This document shows, one piece after another, positions 1 to 9,698 of a stretch of DNA of 64,000 nucleotides. Location of the stretch: the NCBI RefSeq assembly GCF_000952685.1, contig NZ_JYHV01000011.1, positions 365,019 through 429,018 of the forward strand, in the 5' to 3' direction. Every line of letters begins with the position of its first letter. Positions within the stretch are counted from its first letter, which is position 1. The DNA is from Stutzerimonas stutzeri (GTDB lineage: Bacteria; Pseudomonadota; Gammaproteobacteria; Pseudomonadales; Pseudomonadaceae). The notes beneath the pieces were generated by a model that was given only the letters and a program-made list of their open reading frames with translations, had not been told where the DNA came from and ran no database searches. The translations under genes and the position numbers were made by a program.

Positions 1-572
1 TCCGCACCAGCTTGCAAAGCGTCGTGCTGGGTACCGGTGGTCGAGACGGTTCGGTCGACGGAATTCTCGCCGATTCGCTCTCCGGCAACCTTGCCACCCG
101 CTATCAGTTCGATACGAACAAGGCGGTGTCCCGCGAGGAACGCGAATTCAACGATTCGATCATCCGTGTCATTGGCCATCCGCCGGCCAATAGCATCCGC
201 CCGGACGGCCTGCGCTGGATCCCTGTGGTGAACGGCCAGTTCAACGTACCGGTGGTCAGCATCCATACCCTGGGCGATCTGTATGTGCCGTTCAAGCATC
301 AACAGATATATCGCCGCAACGCTGAAGCCAACGGCAACGGCGATCTGCTGGTGCAACGTGCCATTCGCGCCCCGAGCCACTGCGATTTCAGCTATCAGGA
401 ACAGGTCGACGCCATGGCGGCGATGTTGCAATGGGAACAGCAGGGCATCAAGCCGGCCGGAGATGACGTGATCAACCCGCGCGTCGTCGCTAATCCTGCA
501 TATGGTTGCCAATTCACGCGCAATGAGGGCATTCCGACACGCGAATTGCTGCCGGCTTGTCCGGGTAGCTGA
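1..572 (+). CDS. alpha/beta hydrolase, C-terminal part (cut by window edge)
   Basis: The reading frame is open from the first bases and has no convincing start, so the 5' part lies outside the window. About 189 residues remain. The visible part has the end of an alpha/beta-hydrolase fold: a strand ending in SIHTLGDLYVP, whose Asp is placed like the acidic member of a catalytic triad, and later APSHCDF, whose His is placed like the triad histidine. The nucleophile elbow would be upstream and is not visible. A strong terminator follows 23 bases after the stop, so it is the last gene of its transcript. Substrate cannot be told; a secreted esterase or peptidase-like hydrolase is possible. The fold is a fair inference; the specific role is unknown. 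Confidence 0.6.
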   Translation, partial: RTSLQSVVLGTGGRDGSVDGILADSLSGNLATRYQFDTNKAVSREEREFNDSIIRVIGHPPANSIRPDGLRWIPVVNGQFNVPVVSIHTLGDLYVPFKHQQIYRRNAEANGNGDLLVQRAIRAPSHCDFSYQEQVDAMAAMLQWEQQGIKPAGDDVINPRVVANPAYGCQFTRNEGIPTRELLPACPGS

Positions 573-594
573 TGCCGCAGGTGTCCTGAACGAG

Positions 595-620
595 AAAAGC
601 CCTGCTTGTGCAGGGCTTTT
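595..620 (+). terminator. rho-independent terminator after the hydrolase gene
   Basis: An 11-base arm (aaaagccctgc) pairs perfectly with gcagggctttt across a four-base loop and runs into T's. It lies just downstream of the stop at 572. Confidence 0.85.
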
Positions 621-795
621 CTATTGGAGCGGGGCGATTCCTTTGTGTTTATGCTCGCTGCGTTGCTTTCATGTGACTTCTCGCTGGGGCTCCGTCTCGT
701 TTCGGGCATTGCATGTCAGCGCTTTCGGCTCCTCGTCGATGCCCGATACCCCGAGCTGAAACGCGTGAGTGCACCTCGATTCGATAACGGGTGGG

Positions 796-1839
796 TTATT
801 GCTGGACGACGCTCGCAACGTTGCCGCTACCGTTCTGAATGATAGTGGCGGCGGTATTTTCATACGTGAACGTCTCCTGCCTGAGGAAAGCCTGGTTGCC
901 ATCACCTGACTGGCTGATGAGCGCCTCATGCATATGGAACCCCTGATAGGCATCGATCTGGTTGTTGGATCCGACCTGAGCGATATCCAGGCTGTTGTCG
1001 TCGCCAACCTGCGAAATGTCGACCAGGTTATAACTCCCTTCCGAATATCCACTGATGCTCGAGCCTTGCCCGACGAAGCGCGCATTAAGCTCGTTGCCGG
1101 TGCCCCGCTGGGTATAGTCCAGCGTGCTGTAACCGTCGCCCGCTTCGATCTTCGCTATGTTGGCAACACCAATCTGTTGAAGGGCTACGTCGCCTGCTGG
1201 GTAACGGCCGGAGATTTGCTCGATGTCTGCCTCGTTGGACGTGCCTTCTTGTGCGACCACCGCGGAACCGCCACCGAAGCCGTTGCTCACCTGTTCAAGC
1301 TGCACCCGGTTTGCCGTGCCGGTCTGCTGAATGTCCGCCGTGCTGAAACCGGACTGGGTCACTTGAACCGCGTTGTCCTGGCCGATGGAAACCACATCGA
1401 GCTGGTTGCCTACCCACGTCTGTATGGCATCGAGTTGGTTGCCACTGCCGTCCTGATGAATCGTCGCGGTACTAGCGAGCTCGTCATGGTGTTCATGCTG
1501 TTCGAGCGTGGCGCGGTTGGACGACCCGGCTTGATAGACATCCGCACTCGCCATACCCGGCCGGCTTCCATTCACCTGGTAGATCTCGGCTGAGTTCAGC
1601 GAGCCAACTTGCTCCACGCTCGCCTGGCCTCCCTCGCTACTGGTGCCGGACTGGTCGGTGAGCGCGCTGTTTTGAGTACCATTCTGATAGATAAAGGAGC
1701 GCTGCATGATGCCGCTCTGCGTCTGCTCTGCGCTGTTGTCGGTGCCGTGCTGCTCTATCTCAGCCACATGTCCGCTAGCCAATATGCTGCCGCTCGCTAT
1801 CAGCAAAAGCGCTGCAGCCAAAGGAGTTATTTTAAGCAT
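796..1839 (-). CDS. curlin-repeat protein, amyloid-like (CsgA/CsgB type), orphan
   Basis: 347 residues. Residues 1-22 form a Sec signal peptide (MLKITPLAAALLLIASGSILA). Nearly all the rest is tandem repeats of roughly 20-25 residues built on the curlin pattern, with Asn/Gln/Ser/Gly at fixed spacing: blocks such as GTQNSALTDQSG, GTANRVQLEQ, GDDNSLDIAQVG and GSGNVASVVQQ. Curli subunits use this pattern to stack into a beta-helical amyloid on the cell surface. The protein is about twice the length of CsgA and has many more repeat units. A good ribosome site (AGGAGG) lies seven bases before the ATG. No csgD, csgE, csgF or csgG gene is nearby, so export would need machinery elsewhere. The family call is firm from composition and spacing; the fibre role is inferred. 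Confidence 0.8.
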   Translation of the reverse strand: MLKITPLAAALLLIASGSILASGHVAEIEQHGTDNSAEQTQSGIMQRSFIYQNGTQNSALTDQSGTSSEGGQASVEQVGSLNSAEIYQVNGSRPGMASADVYQAGSSNRATLEQHEHHDELASTATIHQDGSGNQLDAIQTWVGNQLDVVSIGQDNAVQVTQSGFSTADIQQTGTANRVQLEQVSNGFGGGSAVVAQEGTSNEADIEQISGRYPAGDVALQQIGVANIAKIEAGDGYSTLDYTQRGTGNELNARFVGQGSSISGYSEGSYNLVDISQVGDDNSLDIAQVGSNNQIDAYQGFHMHEALISQSGDGNQAFLRQETFTYENTAATIIQNGSGNVASVVQQ

Positions 1840-2215
1840 TGGAAACCTCCTGTTCGCATTGGATGAGCTCCGTACATCACAGGCGAAGCAAGAGGAGTGT
1901 TGTCGGTTCGTTTATATCTCGGTATAGGTAAATAGAGTCAATTTCATGGCTGAACGGGATTAGCTCTTCACGGCATAAGCAACTTTATTCTGCATGAACA
2001 CGGTCGGGTCTACGGCTTTCAAGCTGCGTTCCGATGGATATCCACTGTCGGTTAGCACTGCACCGCCCGTATCGAAACGATGAAAAAAGAGTCTGGTTAA
2101 TTTCGCTTTGTGCGAAAGCAGAGGTCATCGCTCCATACCCTGTAGGCGATGAAGTCTGCGAGGCGTAAGACCGCAAATGAATAGTCCCGTCTCTCTTTTG
2201 ATTCAATGGAAGCGC
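1840..2215. other. intergenic stretch, no gene supported
   Basis: 376 bases between two leftward genes. It must hold the promoter of the curlin-repeat gene. A small inverted repeat (TTTCGC with GCGAAA over a five-base loop, near 2101-2117) is the only structure seen. The short open frame 1985-2206 has no ribosome site and no protein-like composition. Confidence 0.5.
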
Positions 2216-3019
2216 TTATCCGCCGAAATACACCACCATTCTGAGATGCCGGTGTTCATCCACCACCAGCGTTTCATGGCGCAAGTCCTGTCGCTCGGCA
2301 TTGGCCGTCAGGACCGATCCAATCCCGCGCCGCGCCTCCTCGCTATCGTGTGTCTCCCACCAACGCCTAAAGTCGGCCGATAGTTCATTGAGGTCCTCAA
2401 TTAACGCCAGCATCGCTGGATCCTGCGGAGCAACGGCAAAGTCATAACGGAACTGCGCCAGTAGCTTGGGCGCATCATCCCGCCAAGCGGGCAGACGTCG
2501 TCGCATGTCAGGATCGGCAAACACCATGCGCAGGATATTGCGGACCTCGCGCTGCCGAGCACTGAAATCGAATAAAGCATCGGCCGCTGCATTCCAAGCA
2601 ATGACATCCCAGCGCAGGTTGAGCACATAGGCAGGTTTTGTCGCCAAATCGTCCATTATTTGTTGGATGAGGGGGGTGACCGACGACCAGTGATGGGCCT
2701 CTGGAGGAGGCGGGCGTTTGTGGGCCAGAAGAAACAGGTGGCAGCACTCGGCGTCGTCGAGCTTTAGCGCGTGAGCCACGCTCAGCAAAAATTTCTCCGA
2801 TACCTGAATATCCCGCCCTTGCTCGAACCAGGTATACCAAGTCAGCCCCACGCCAGCCTTCGCTGCAACTTCCTCTCGGCGTAGGCCCGGCGTTCGGCGC
2901 CGCCCATGTGAGGGCAGGCCAACGTCGGCCGGCGTCAGTTTCTTGCGGTGCCAGGTAAGAAATTCGGACAACTCGTTCTTGGTGCGGTTGAGGCTTCGCT
3001 CGATCATGGCTATTGCCAC
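2216..3019 (-). CDS. XRE-family regulator with MmyB-like ligand domain
   Basis: 267 residues. The N-terminal third (about 15-90) is a helix-turn-helix of the XRE/Cro type, recognisable from TPGLRREEVAAKAG and the recognition-helix segment WYTWFEQGR. The C-terminal two thirds (about 110-260) match the MmyB-like ligand-binding PAS fold, with the hallmark VLNLRWDVIAWNAAADALF. Such proteins are usually repressors or activators of a divergent gene for a short-chain dehydrogenase or exporter. Here the divergent neighbour, about 95 bases away, is a DHA2-family exporter, so local control of that gene is the simplest idea. The ligand is unknown. Family call strong; target inferred from context. Confidence 0.85.
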   Translation of the reverse strand: MAIAMIERSLNRTKNELSEFLTWHRKKLTPADVGLPSHGRRRTPGLRREEVAAKAGVGLTWYTWFEQGRDIQVSEKFLLSVAHALKLDDAECCHLFLLAHKRPPPPEAHHWSSVTPLIQQIMDDLATKPAYVLNLRWDVIAWNAAADALFDFSARQREVRNILRMVFADPDMRRRLPAWRDDAPKLLAQFRYDFAVAPQDPAMLALIEDLNELSADFRRWWETHDSEEARRGIGSVLTANAERQDLRHETLVVDEHRHLRMVVYFGG

Positions 3020-3113
3020 CAGTAATAGGATAACTACTTAAATTGTACTAACACTTGATCGCTCCGAAGATGAGACCTTCCGCAACCAAGCCGGGCAAAC
3101 CGGGAGGTCACAC

Positions 3114-4715
3114 TTGAATACATCTGGCGATTCAACCCTTAAAACCGAAACCTTCCAGGCGCATGGCCAAGCCGCTGAAAACCGCGCGAGTAACCGTGAG
3201 TGGCTTGGGCTGGCGCTGCTGTCGCTGCCTACCATGTTGCTTGGGCTGGACATGACACTCTTGCACCTGGCCTTGCCCGCGCTGGCGGTTGATCTGCGGC
3301 CGACAAGCGCGCAAACACTTTGGATCGTCGATGCCTATGGCTTCATGATCGCTGGGTTTCTTATCACGATGGGAACGCTAGGTGATCGCATAGGGCGGCG
3401 CAAATTGCTCATGATCGGCGCAACTGCTTTCGGGGTCGCCTCCGTAATGGCGGCCTACTCGACTAGCGCTTCCATGTTAATTGCCGCACGCGCCGTGTTA
3501 GGTGTCGCGGGCGCGACCCTGATGCCATCAACACTGGCGCTAATCAGCAACATGTTTCTTCACCCCCATCAACGCGCGCTTGCCATAGGGATATGGGCCA
3601 CCATGTTTGCGCTGGGCATGGCCGTTGGGCCCGTGTTGGGTGGCGGCTTGCTTGAACACTACGGGTGGGGGGCTGCATTTCTCGTCGCGCTGCCGGTCGT
3701 GGGGCTTTTGCTGGTAGCCGCCCCGTATCTACTGCCGGAATACAGCGCTCCGCAACAAGGGCGTCTGGATCTGCCTAGCGTCGCGCTGTCGCTGCTGGCT
3801 TTGCTCCCGATCATCTATGGCATCAAGCAAATCGCCAAGGATGGGATAGGAGCCAGCGCCGCGCTTGGCATCGCGGTCGGGCTGATATTCATGTTTGTTT
3901 TCATCCGGCGGCAGCGCCTATTGGCCAGTCCGCTCGTCGATCTCAGCCTGTTCTCCAATAAGGCAACTAGTGTGGCCTTATTGGTGCTCCTGGTTGGCCT
4001 GATAGGCGTCGGCGGGACGATGTTGCTAGTGACTCAGTATCTGCAGCTGGTGGCTGGACTGTCACCGCTAGTCGCAGGGCTGTGGATGGGGCCGCCCGCT
4101 CTCGCCATGCTGGCGGCAGGCATTACCGCACCGCTGCTTGCAAGGCGCATTCGGCCAGGCCATGTCATAGCGGGAGCGCTGGGCCTATCTGCAGTGGGCT
4201 ATCTGATGTTGGCCCAGCTCGACAATTCGCCCCATGGGGTAACCTTGGTAACGGCATCGTTTTCGCTGGTCTACCTTGGCTTGGGCACCATTGCTGCGTT
4301 GGGAACGGATCTGGTAGTAGGGGCAGCACCTGCCGAAAAGGCAGGATCTGCCTCGGCTATGTCTGAGACGGTGCAGGAGCTTGGCTTGGCGGTAGGCATT
4401 GCCGCGCTGGGTAGCCTGACGACCGCTGTTTATCGCAACAGCATGACCGACCAGCTCAGCGGGTTAATGGCGCAGGATATCCAGCATGTGGTATCGGACA
4501 GCCTCGCCGGCGCCCAGTCGGTATCGCAACAGCTGCCCGCTGGTGTATTGGAACAGGCGCAAGCAGCATTCGTGATGGGGTTCAATGTAGCTGCAGTGAC
4601 CAGCGGCATCAGCATTGCTGTGCTGGCTGGGCTGGCGGCAATCAATTTACGACATATCGGCTTGAGCGCTGACACTTCCTCCCGCGAATCCAACGATCGC
4701 CCCCCGTTTAGTTAG
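3114..4715 (+). CDS. DHA2-type MFS multidrug exporter (SmvA/QacA-like)
   Basis: 533 residues, the usual size of 14-helix drug:proton antiporters. The N-terminal half shows LLGLDMTLLHLALPAL in helix 1 and GDRIGRRKLL, the MFS motif A, after helix 2; helix 5 carries the antiporter motif C (GMAVGPVLGGGLLEHYGW). The chosen start is TTG at 3114, preceded by GGGAGG at 3101-3106; no closer ATG with a ribosome site is present. The family expels cationic and lipophilic compounds such as biocides and dyes. It is divergent from the XRE/MmyB regulator. Substrate is not readable from sequence. Several codons are less GC-rich than in neighbouring core genes, hinting that this two-gene module was acquired. 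Confidence 0.85.
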   Translation: MNTSGDSTLKTETFQAHGQAAENRASNREWLGLALLSLPTMLLGLDMTLLHLALPALAVDLRPTSAQTLWIVDAYGFMIAGFLITMGTLGDRIGRRKLLMIGATAFGVASVMAAYSTSASMLIAARAVLGVAGATLMPSTLALISNMFLHPHQRALAIGIWATMFALGMAVGPVLGGGLLEHYGWGAAFLVALPVVGLLLVAAPYLLPEYSAPQQGRLDLPSVALSLLALLPIIYGIKQIAKDGIGASAALGIAVGLIFMFVFIRRQRLLASPLVDLSLFSNKATSVALLVLLVGLIGVGGTMLLVTQYLQLVAGLSPLVAGLWMGPPALAMLAAGITAPLLARRIRPGHVIAGALGLSAVGYLMLAQLDNSPHGVTLVTASFSLVYLGLGTIAALGTDLVVGAAPAEKAGSASAMSETVQELGLAVGIAALGSLTTAVYRNSMTDQLSGLMAQDIQHVVSDSLAGAQSVSQQLPAGVLEQAQAAFVMGFNVAAVTSGISIAVLAGLAAINLRHIGLSADTSSRESNDRPPFS

Positions 4716-4903
4716 AAGGCACGCCTATTTGCGTAACGGGAGCGGGTAGCAAGCATCGCGATACTGCCATCGATCCGTTGAAGAACCGCGAGGAAAAGAG
4801 GGCAGATTGATTTTTCTGCCTCCCCCGCCTAGTCAACCGATGACATCACTCGGAACAGGCGAAACCCCAAACTAAGAAGTTCTGCAAGTAGGGCTTTTTT
4901 ATC

Positions 4904-4977
4904 TGGAGCGGGCGAAGGGAATCGAACCCTCGTCATGAGCTTGGGAAGCTCAGGTAATGCCATTATACGACGCCCGC
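4904..4977 (-). tRNA. tRNA-Gly (anticodon CCC)
   Basis: Read on the minus strand the sequence folds as a full cloverleaf: acceptor GCGGGCG pairs with CGCCCGC, the anticodon arm is TGAGC-TTCCCAA-GCTCA with anticodon CCC, the T arm contains GGTTCGATTCC, and CCA is encoded at the 3' end. 74 bases. No integrase gene lies beside it. Confidence 0.95.
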
Positions 4978-5047
4978 TCAGGGGTGCCTTTGTACCAGAA
5001 GGCCGTGTGGAAATGAAGCGGGCGTGAGGGCTTTTTCGGTGAGTGGG

Positions 5048-5740
5048 TTAGATCTGGGCGGTCTCGGCGGCGGTCAGTGTTCGGTAGCGGCCAGGGGCGA
5101 GGGCGGTATCCAGGGTCAGTGGCCCCATGCGCTCGCGGTGCAGGGCGGTGACCTTGTTGTTGAATTGGCCGAACATCCGTTTGACCTGATGGTAGCGACC
5201 TTCACGCAGAGTCAGGCGTGCCTGATGCGAGTCCAGTAGTTCCAGTTTGGCAGGCAGGGTGGTGAGGTTCTCGAAGCGAAAGTAGAGGCCTTCGGCAAAG
5301 CGATCGACACACGCCGGGTCGATGGGGTCTTCGGTTTCCACCAGGTAAGTTTTACCTAGCTGGCTTGAGGGTTGGGTTAGGCGGCGCGACCAGAGCCCAT
5401 CGTTGGTGATGATCAGCAGCCCGGTGGTGTTGAAGTCTAGCCGTCCGGCGATGTGCAGCTGGTCCTTGTCGGGTTCGTGCAACAAATCCAGTACCGTTGG
5501 GTGTTGCGGATCGGATGTCGCACTGACGCAGCCAACCGGTTTGTTCAGCATAAAAAATCGAGCAGGCTTGCCTGCCTGCAATATTTCACCGTCAAGTTCG
5601 ACGCGGTCGAAGAGGCGGACCTCATGGGTGCCATCGCAGATGATCTTGCCATTCACCGACGCGCGGCCCGAAGCCAACAGCAGGCGTGCCTGACGATGGC
5701 TGCAGTGGGGCAGGTTGGCTAGAAAGCGGTCGAGGCGCAT
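5048..5740 (-). CDS. rsuA: 16S rRNA pseudouridine(516) synthase RsuA
   Basis: 230 residues from the ATG at 5740. An S4 RNA-binding domain occupies the first 60 residues (RLDRFLANLP, then the ARLLLASGRASVNG turn). The catalytic RsuA/RluB domain follows, with GRLDFNTTGLL, whose Asp is the nucleophile of this family, and the closing REGRYHQVKRM segment. It isomerises one uridine of 16S rRNA in the small subunit. The frame stays open 14 codons upstream, but the ATG chosen overlaps the TGA of the CWC gene by one base (TGATG), the arrangement of translational coupling. Related RluB/RluE enzymes act on 23S rRNA; the compact S4 plus catalytic layout and length favour RsuA. Confidence 0.85.
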   Translation of the reverse strand: MRLDRFLANLPHCSHRQARLLLASGRASVNGKIICDGTHEVRLFDRVELDGEILQAGKPARFFMLNKPVGCVSATSDPQHPTVLDLLHEPDKDQLHIAGRLDFNTTGLLIITNDGLWSRRLTQPSSQLGKTYLVETEDPIDPACVDRFAEGLYFRFENLTTLPAKLELLDSHQARLTLREGRYHQVKRMFGQFNNKVTALHRERMGPLTLDTALAPGRYRTLTAAETAQI

Positions 5741-5949
5741 CAGGATTTTGTAGGCAGCTCGCCACGCGCGCAGCGCTGGCAAATACAGGCTTTGTTCAGC
5801 GCGTCGTCAGGAATCTGTTCACTGGCTTCTGGCGCGATTTCAGCGTTGAAGCACCAGCAAGGCTGCGTTGCGGTAGCCGGGTTGCTGAGGCTGCATTGAT
5901 TGGGTTCGCCGCAGACCGGGCATTTACTGGAATCGAGCGTGTGAGTCAT
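5740..5949 (-). CDS. small cysteine-rich CWC-family protein
   Basis: 69 residues from ATG 5949. It has the pattern of the cysteine-rich CWC family: CPVCGEPNQC near the N terminus, CWCF in the middle, and CICQRC near the end, eight cysteines in all, suggesting one or two bound metal ions. No biochemical role is established that I know of. Its stop overlaps the start of rsuA by one base, so the two are co-transcribed and probably coupled. The open frame runs 26 codons further upstream, but conserved features begin just after MTHTLDSSKC. Confidence 0.75.
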   Translation of the reverse strand: MTHTLDSSKCPVCGEPNQCSLSNPATATQPCWCFNAEIAPEASEQIPDDALNKACICQRCARGELPTKS

Positions 5950-6048
5950 AACCGCCTCCAGACAGTGGCTGCGCATGATGGTGGAGCGGCCATTCGGGGC
6001 TCGAAGCGGGAGACCGGCGTTGCGCACGGCTCCCGCACGGTCACCTCG

Positions 6049-8091
6049 TTACTTGACGCGCTGCCCTGGTTTGGCGCCGCTGTCCGGGCTGAGTAGATAG
6101 ATTTCTTCGCCGCCTGGGCCCGCTGCGAGCACCATGCCTTCGGACACGCCGAATTTCATTTTGCGCGCCGCGAGGTTGGCGACGTAGAGGGTCAGTCGGC
6201 CTTCCAGCTGGCTCGGGTCCGGGTAGGCGCTCTTGATGCCGGAGAACACGTTGCGCTTGGCGTCGCCGATATCCAGCGTCAGGCGCAGCAGCTTGTCTGC
6301 GCCTTGGACGAATTCGCATTTCTCTATCAGGGCGATGCGCAGGTCGACTGCCGCAAAGGCGTCGAAGGCGATCTCAGCTGCCAGCGGCTCCTTGACCAGC
6401 TCGCCGTTGCCTATGGATTGGGCGGCGGCTTCGGTGGAGGCGAGGTCTTCCTTGGATGATTCGATCATGGCTTCGATTTTCGCGGGCTCGATACGGGTCA
6501 GCAGTGGCGTGAAGGCGTTCAGCTGGTGGTTGCTCAGAAGCTCGGCGTGGTCGTTCCAGGTCAGCGGCTCGACATTGAGGAAACGCTCGGCGTCCGCTGC
6601 CAGATTCGGCAGCACCGGCTTGAGGAAGATCACCAGCTGGCGGAACAGATTGACACCCGTGGCGCAGATCGCCTGGACTTCAGCCTGTTTGCCTTCCTGC
6701 TTGTTCAGCGCCCAAGGCGCCTTGTCGGCAATCCAGGCGTTGGCGCGATCGGCTAGGCCCATGATCTCGCGCATCGCTCGGGCGAAGTCTCGGCTTTCGT
6801 AAGCTTCGGCGATCGACGGGGCGGCCGCGCGGAAGGCATCGGTCAGTTCGGGAGCGGCGTTGTCCGCTACCAGCAGTCCCGCGTTGCCCTTGTGGACGAA
6901 GCCGGCGCAGCGGCTGGCGATGTTGACCACCTTGCCGACCAGATCGGAATTGACCTTCTGCACGAAGTCTTCGAGGTTGAGGTCGAGATCGTCCACACCA
7001 CGGCCGAGCTTGGCGGCGTAGTAGTAGCGCAGATACTCGGGGTTCAGGTGTTCGAGGTAGGTGCGCGCCTTGATGAAGGTGCCGCGTGATTTGGACATTT
7101 TCTGACCGTTCACCGTCAGGTAGCCGTGCACCGCGACGGCGGTTGGCTTGCGCAGGCCCGCGCCTTCGAGCATGGCGGGCCAGAATAGGGTGTGGAAATT
7201 GATGATGTCCTTACCGATGAAGTGGTACAGCTCAGTGGTCGAATCCTTCCTCCAGAAGGCATCGAAGTCTAGCTCCGGGTGGCGCGCGCAGAGATTCTTG
7301 AAGCTGGCCATATAGCCGATCGGGGCATCCAGCCAGACGTAGAAGTACTTGCCGGGCTCGCCTGGGATTTCGAAACCGAAGTAGGGGGCGTCGCGGGAAA
7401 TATCCCATTCGTGCAGGCCCGCATCGAGCCACTCGGCGATCTTGTTCGCCACCGAGTCTTGCAGGGTGCCGCTGCGCGTCCACTGCTTGAGCATCGCCTC
7501 GAAGTCGGGCAGTTTGAAAAAGAAGTGCTTGGAGTCGCGCAGCACCGGCGTAGCGCCGGAAATGGCCGAGCGCGGATCTTTCAGTTCGGTGGGCTCGTAG
7601 GTCGCGCCGCACTTCTCGCAGTTGTCGCCGTACTGGTCCTCAGCGCCACACTTCGGGCAGGTGCCCTTGATGAAGCGGTCCGCGAGGAACATGCCTTTCT
7701 CGGGATCGAAATACTGGGTCACCGAGCGGGTGGCGATATGTCCGGCGTCGCGTAGACGCGTGTAGATCATCTCGGACAGTTCACGGTTCTCTTCGGAGTG
7801 GGTCGAATGGAAGTTGTCGAAATTGACCAGGAAATCGGCGAAATCTGCACTGTGCTCGGCCTGCACATTAGCAATCAGCTGTTCGGCGGTGATGCCTTCC
7901 TTCTCGGCACGCAGCATGATGGCCGAGCCGTGGGCGTCGTCGGCGCAGACATAAATGCACTGGTTGCCGCGCAGTTTCTGAAACCGCACCCACATGTCCG
8001 TCTGGATGTACTCGAGCATGTGGCCAAGGTGGATCGAACCGTTGGCGTAGGGCAGGGCACTGGTAACGAGGATCTGGCGAGCTTCGGACAT
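6049..8091 (-). CDS. metG: methionyl-tRNA synthetase
   Basis: 680 residues, the long form of MetRS. The class I signature HLGH is at 21-24, a zinc-knuckle pair (CPKCG and CEKCG) lies in the connecting domain near 145-165, and KMSKS is near 330. The C-terminal 110 residues form the EMAP-II-like tRNA-binding dimerisation domain ([27 protein letters not shown]). The enzyme charges tRNA-Met in the cytoplasm. The start was set at 8091 (MSEARQILV) because the upstream extension of the frame has no homology-like content and crosses the promoter region. It diverges from apbC, an arrangement typical of gammaproteobacteria. Confidence 0.97.
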   Translation of the reverse strand: MSEARQILVTSALPYANGSIHLGHMLEYIQTDMWVRFQKLRGNQCIYVCADDAHGSAIMLRAEKEGITAEQLIANVQAEHSADFADFLVNFDNFHSTHSEENRELSEMIYTRLRDAGHIATRSVTQYFDPEKGMFLADRFIKGTCPKCGAEDQYGDNCEKCGATYEPTELKDPRSAISGATPVLRDSKHFFFKLPDFEAMLKQWTRSGTLQDSVANKIAEWLDAGLHEWDISRDAPYFGFEIPGEPGKYFYVWLDAPIGYMASFKNLCARHPELDFDAFWRKDSTTELYHFIGKDIINFHTLFWPAMLEGAGLRKPTAVAVHGYLTVNGQKMSKSRGTFIKARTYLEHLNPEYLRYYYAAKLGRGVDDLDLNLEDFVQKVNSDLVGKVVNIASRCAGFVHKGNAGLLVADNAAPELTDAFRAAAPSIAEAYESRDFARAMREIMGLADRANAWIADKAPWALNKQEGKQAEVQAICATGVNLFRQLVIFLKPVLPNLAADAERFLNVEPLTWNDHAELLSNHQLNAFTPLLTRIEPAKIEAMIESSKEDLASTEAAAQSIGNGELVKEPLAAEIAFDAFAAVDLRIALIEKCEFVQGADKLLRLTLDIGDAKRNVFSGIKSAYPDPSQLEGRLTLYVANLAARKMKFGVSEGMVLAAGPGGEEIYLLSPDSGAKPGQRVK

Positions 8092-8283
8092 TGGAGATCT
8101 GCAGTCGGGATTGCGAAGTGAGTCAGTAACTATAAAGGTGCGGCGCTTTTTTTTCATCCGCACTGGCGCGGCCGGTGCTGGTCGAATACCGAGTGCCGCG
8201 CCATGTTGACGCGGTTGATGAGCCCATACGGCGCCACGGGGTAAGATGCCCGTCTGTTTTACTAGGTTTTCTTGGGAGTAGTC

Positions 8284-9378
8284 ATGACCGTCACACGCGA
8301 AGCTGTGGAAGCCGTACTGCGTCAGTACACCGACCCGAACCTGAACCAGGACCCGGTAGCGGCCGGTTGCCTGCGTTCGATCGATATCGAGGGCGATCGC
8401 GTCAGCGTAAGGCTTGAACTCGGTTATGCGGCCGGGTTGTTTCGCAGCGGATGGGCGCAGATGTTGGCCATGGCCATTGAGCAGCTCGAAGGTGTGACAC
8501 ACGCCGATGTAAAGGTCGATTGCATGATCCAATCGCACAAGGCGCAGGATCAGCTGGAAGCGCTGGGCAATGTGAAGAACATCATCGCCGTGGCGTCAGG
8601 TAAGGGCGGTGTGGGTAAATCTACTACCGCTGCCAACCTGGCACTGGCGCTGGCGCGTGAAGGTGCGCGTGTAGGCGTACTGGATGCGGATATCTACGGG
8701 CCGAGCCAGGGCATTATGTTTGGCATTCCCGAAGGCACCAGGCCTGAGATACGCGATGGCAAAGCATTCATCCCGCTTGAGGCGCACGGTGTACAGGTCA
8801 TGTCGATGGCCTTCCTTGCGGACGACAAGACGCCGATGGTCTGGCGCGGCCCGATGGTATCCGGTGCGCTGCTGCAACTGATCACCCAGACGGCGTGGAA
8901 TGATCTCGACTATCTCGTTGTGGATATGCCACCGGGTACGGGTGATATCCAGTTGACGTTGGCGCAGAAGGTGCCGGTGGTTGGTGCCGTTATCGTTACG
9001 ACACCCCAGGACCTGGCGCTGCTGGACGCCAAGAAGGGCGTGGAGATGTTCCGTAAGGTGAACATTCCGGTGCTCGGTGTGGTGGAGAATATGGCCATTC
9101 ACATCTGCTCGAATTGCGGGCACGCCGAGCATCTGTTTGGTGAGGGTGGCGGTGAGAAGCTGGCTGCCCAGTACAACGTCGAGCTGTTGGCCTCGTTGCC
9201 ACTGTCGATGGCCATTCGCACCCAGGCTGATGCGGGCAAGCCGACCGCCATCGCCGATCCGGAAAGCCAGATCGCGATGATTTATCAGCAGATGGCCCGT
9301 AGCGTAGGGGCGCGGATTTCCCAGAGCGGGCAGATCATCGCGCAATCGATGCCGAACATTTCCGTGTCCGACGATTGA
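8284..9378 (+). CDS. apbC: iron-sulfur cluster carrier ATPase ApbC/Mrp
   Basis: 364 residues from ATG 8284 (the frame opens four codons earlier). Residues 1-90 are the MIP18/DUF59-like domain; a deviant Walker [11 protein letters not shown], follows near 107, then DADIYGPS, the switch motif [10 protein letters not shown], and a CxxC (CSNC) near 277 that binds a bridging Fe-S cluster in the dimer. ApbC/Mrp (NBP35 family) proteins carry and transfer Fe-S clusters. Divergent from metG, with a ribosome site (TGGGAG) shortly before the start. A bidirectional terminator separates it from the convergent cold-shock gene. Confidence 0.95.
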   Translation: MTVTREAVEAVLRQYTDPNLNQDPVAAGCLRSIDIEGDRVSVRLELGYAAGLFRSGWAQMLAMAIEQLEGVTHADVKVDCMIQSHKAQDQLEALGNVKNIIAVASGKGGVGKSTTAANLALALAREGARVGVLDADIYGPSQGIMFGIPEGTRPEIRDGKAFIPLEAHGVQVMSMAFLADDKTPMVWRGPMVSGALLQLITQTAWNDLDYLVVDMPPGTGDIQLTLAQKVPVVGAVIVTTPQDLALLDAKKGVEMFRKVNIPVLGVVENMAIHICSNCGHAEHLFGEGGGEKLAAQYNVELLASLPLSMAIRTQADAGKPTAIADPESQIAMIYQQMARSVGARISQSGQIIAQSMPNISVSDD

Positions 9379-9444
9379 TATGATCAGCGGGTGGCGCATG
9401 GCGCCGCCTGTCTCTGGATGTCAGGTTTCACGAATCGCAGGCAT

Positions 9445-9473
9445 AAAAAAGCCCCGCCGAAGCGGGGCTTTTT
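9445..9473. terminator. bidirectional terminator between apbC and the cold-shock gene
   Basis: The sequence is aaaaaagccccgc - cgaa - gcggggcttttt: a perfect GC-rich stem flanked by A's on one side and T's on the other, so it can stop transcription from both convergent genes. Confidence 0.9.
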
Positions 9474-9488
9474 CAGAGAAGCCTCAGG

Positions 9489-9698
9489 TTAGATAACCTG
9501 AACTTCCTCAGCTTGCATGCCCTTCTGGCCGCGGGTAGCGACGAAGGAAACTTGCTGGCCTTCTTTCAGGCTCTTGAAACCGTCGCCTTGGATGGCGCGG
9601 AAGTGTACGAAGAGGTCGTCACCGGATTGCGGAGTGATGAAGCCGAAGCCTTTTTCATCATTGAACCACTTAACGGTACCGGTTTGGCGATTGGACAT
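9489..9698 (-). CDS. CspA-family cold-shock protein
   Basis: 69 residues, one cold-shock domain. RNP1 (KGFGFI) and RNP2 (LFVHF) are both present, along with the opening [11 protein letters not shown]. These small OB-fold proteins bind single-stranded RNA and prevent structure that blocks translation. The start at 9698 has AAGGAG nine bases upstream; the frame opens 30 codons earlier but that part is leader. More than 300 bases of non-coding DNA precede it, which fits the long structured leader common in this family. Which Csp paralogue it is cannot be told. Confidence 0.93.
   Translation of the reverse strand: MSNRQTGTVKWFNDEKGFGFITPQSGDDLFVHFRAIQGDGFKSLKEGQQVSFVATRGQKGMQAEEVQVI

Noticed and set aside
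1985..2206. 73-codon frame between curlin-repeat and XRE genes
   Set aside because: No ribosome site or family pattern; likely non-coding.
4904..4977. tRNA-Gly as an integration site
   Set aside because: No integrase and no repeated tRNA 3' end were found on either side, so there is no evidence for an island here.
8092..8538. N-terminal extension of metG
   Set aside because: The extra 149 codons cross the metG-apbC control region and part of apbC; MetRS homology begins at MSEARQILV.
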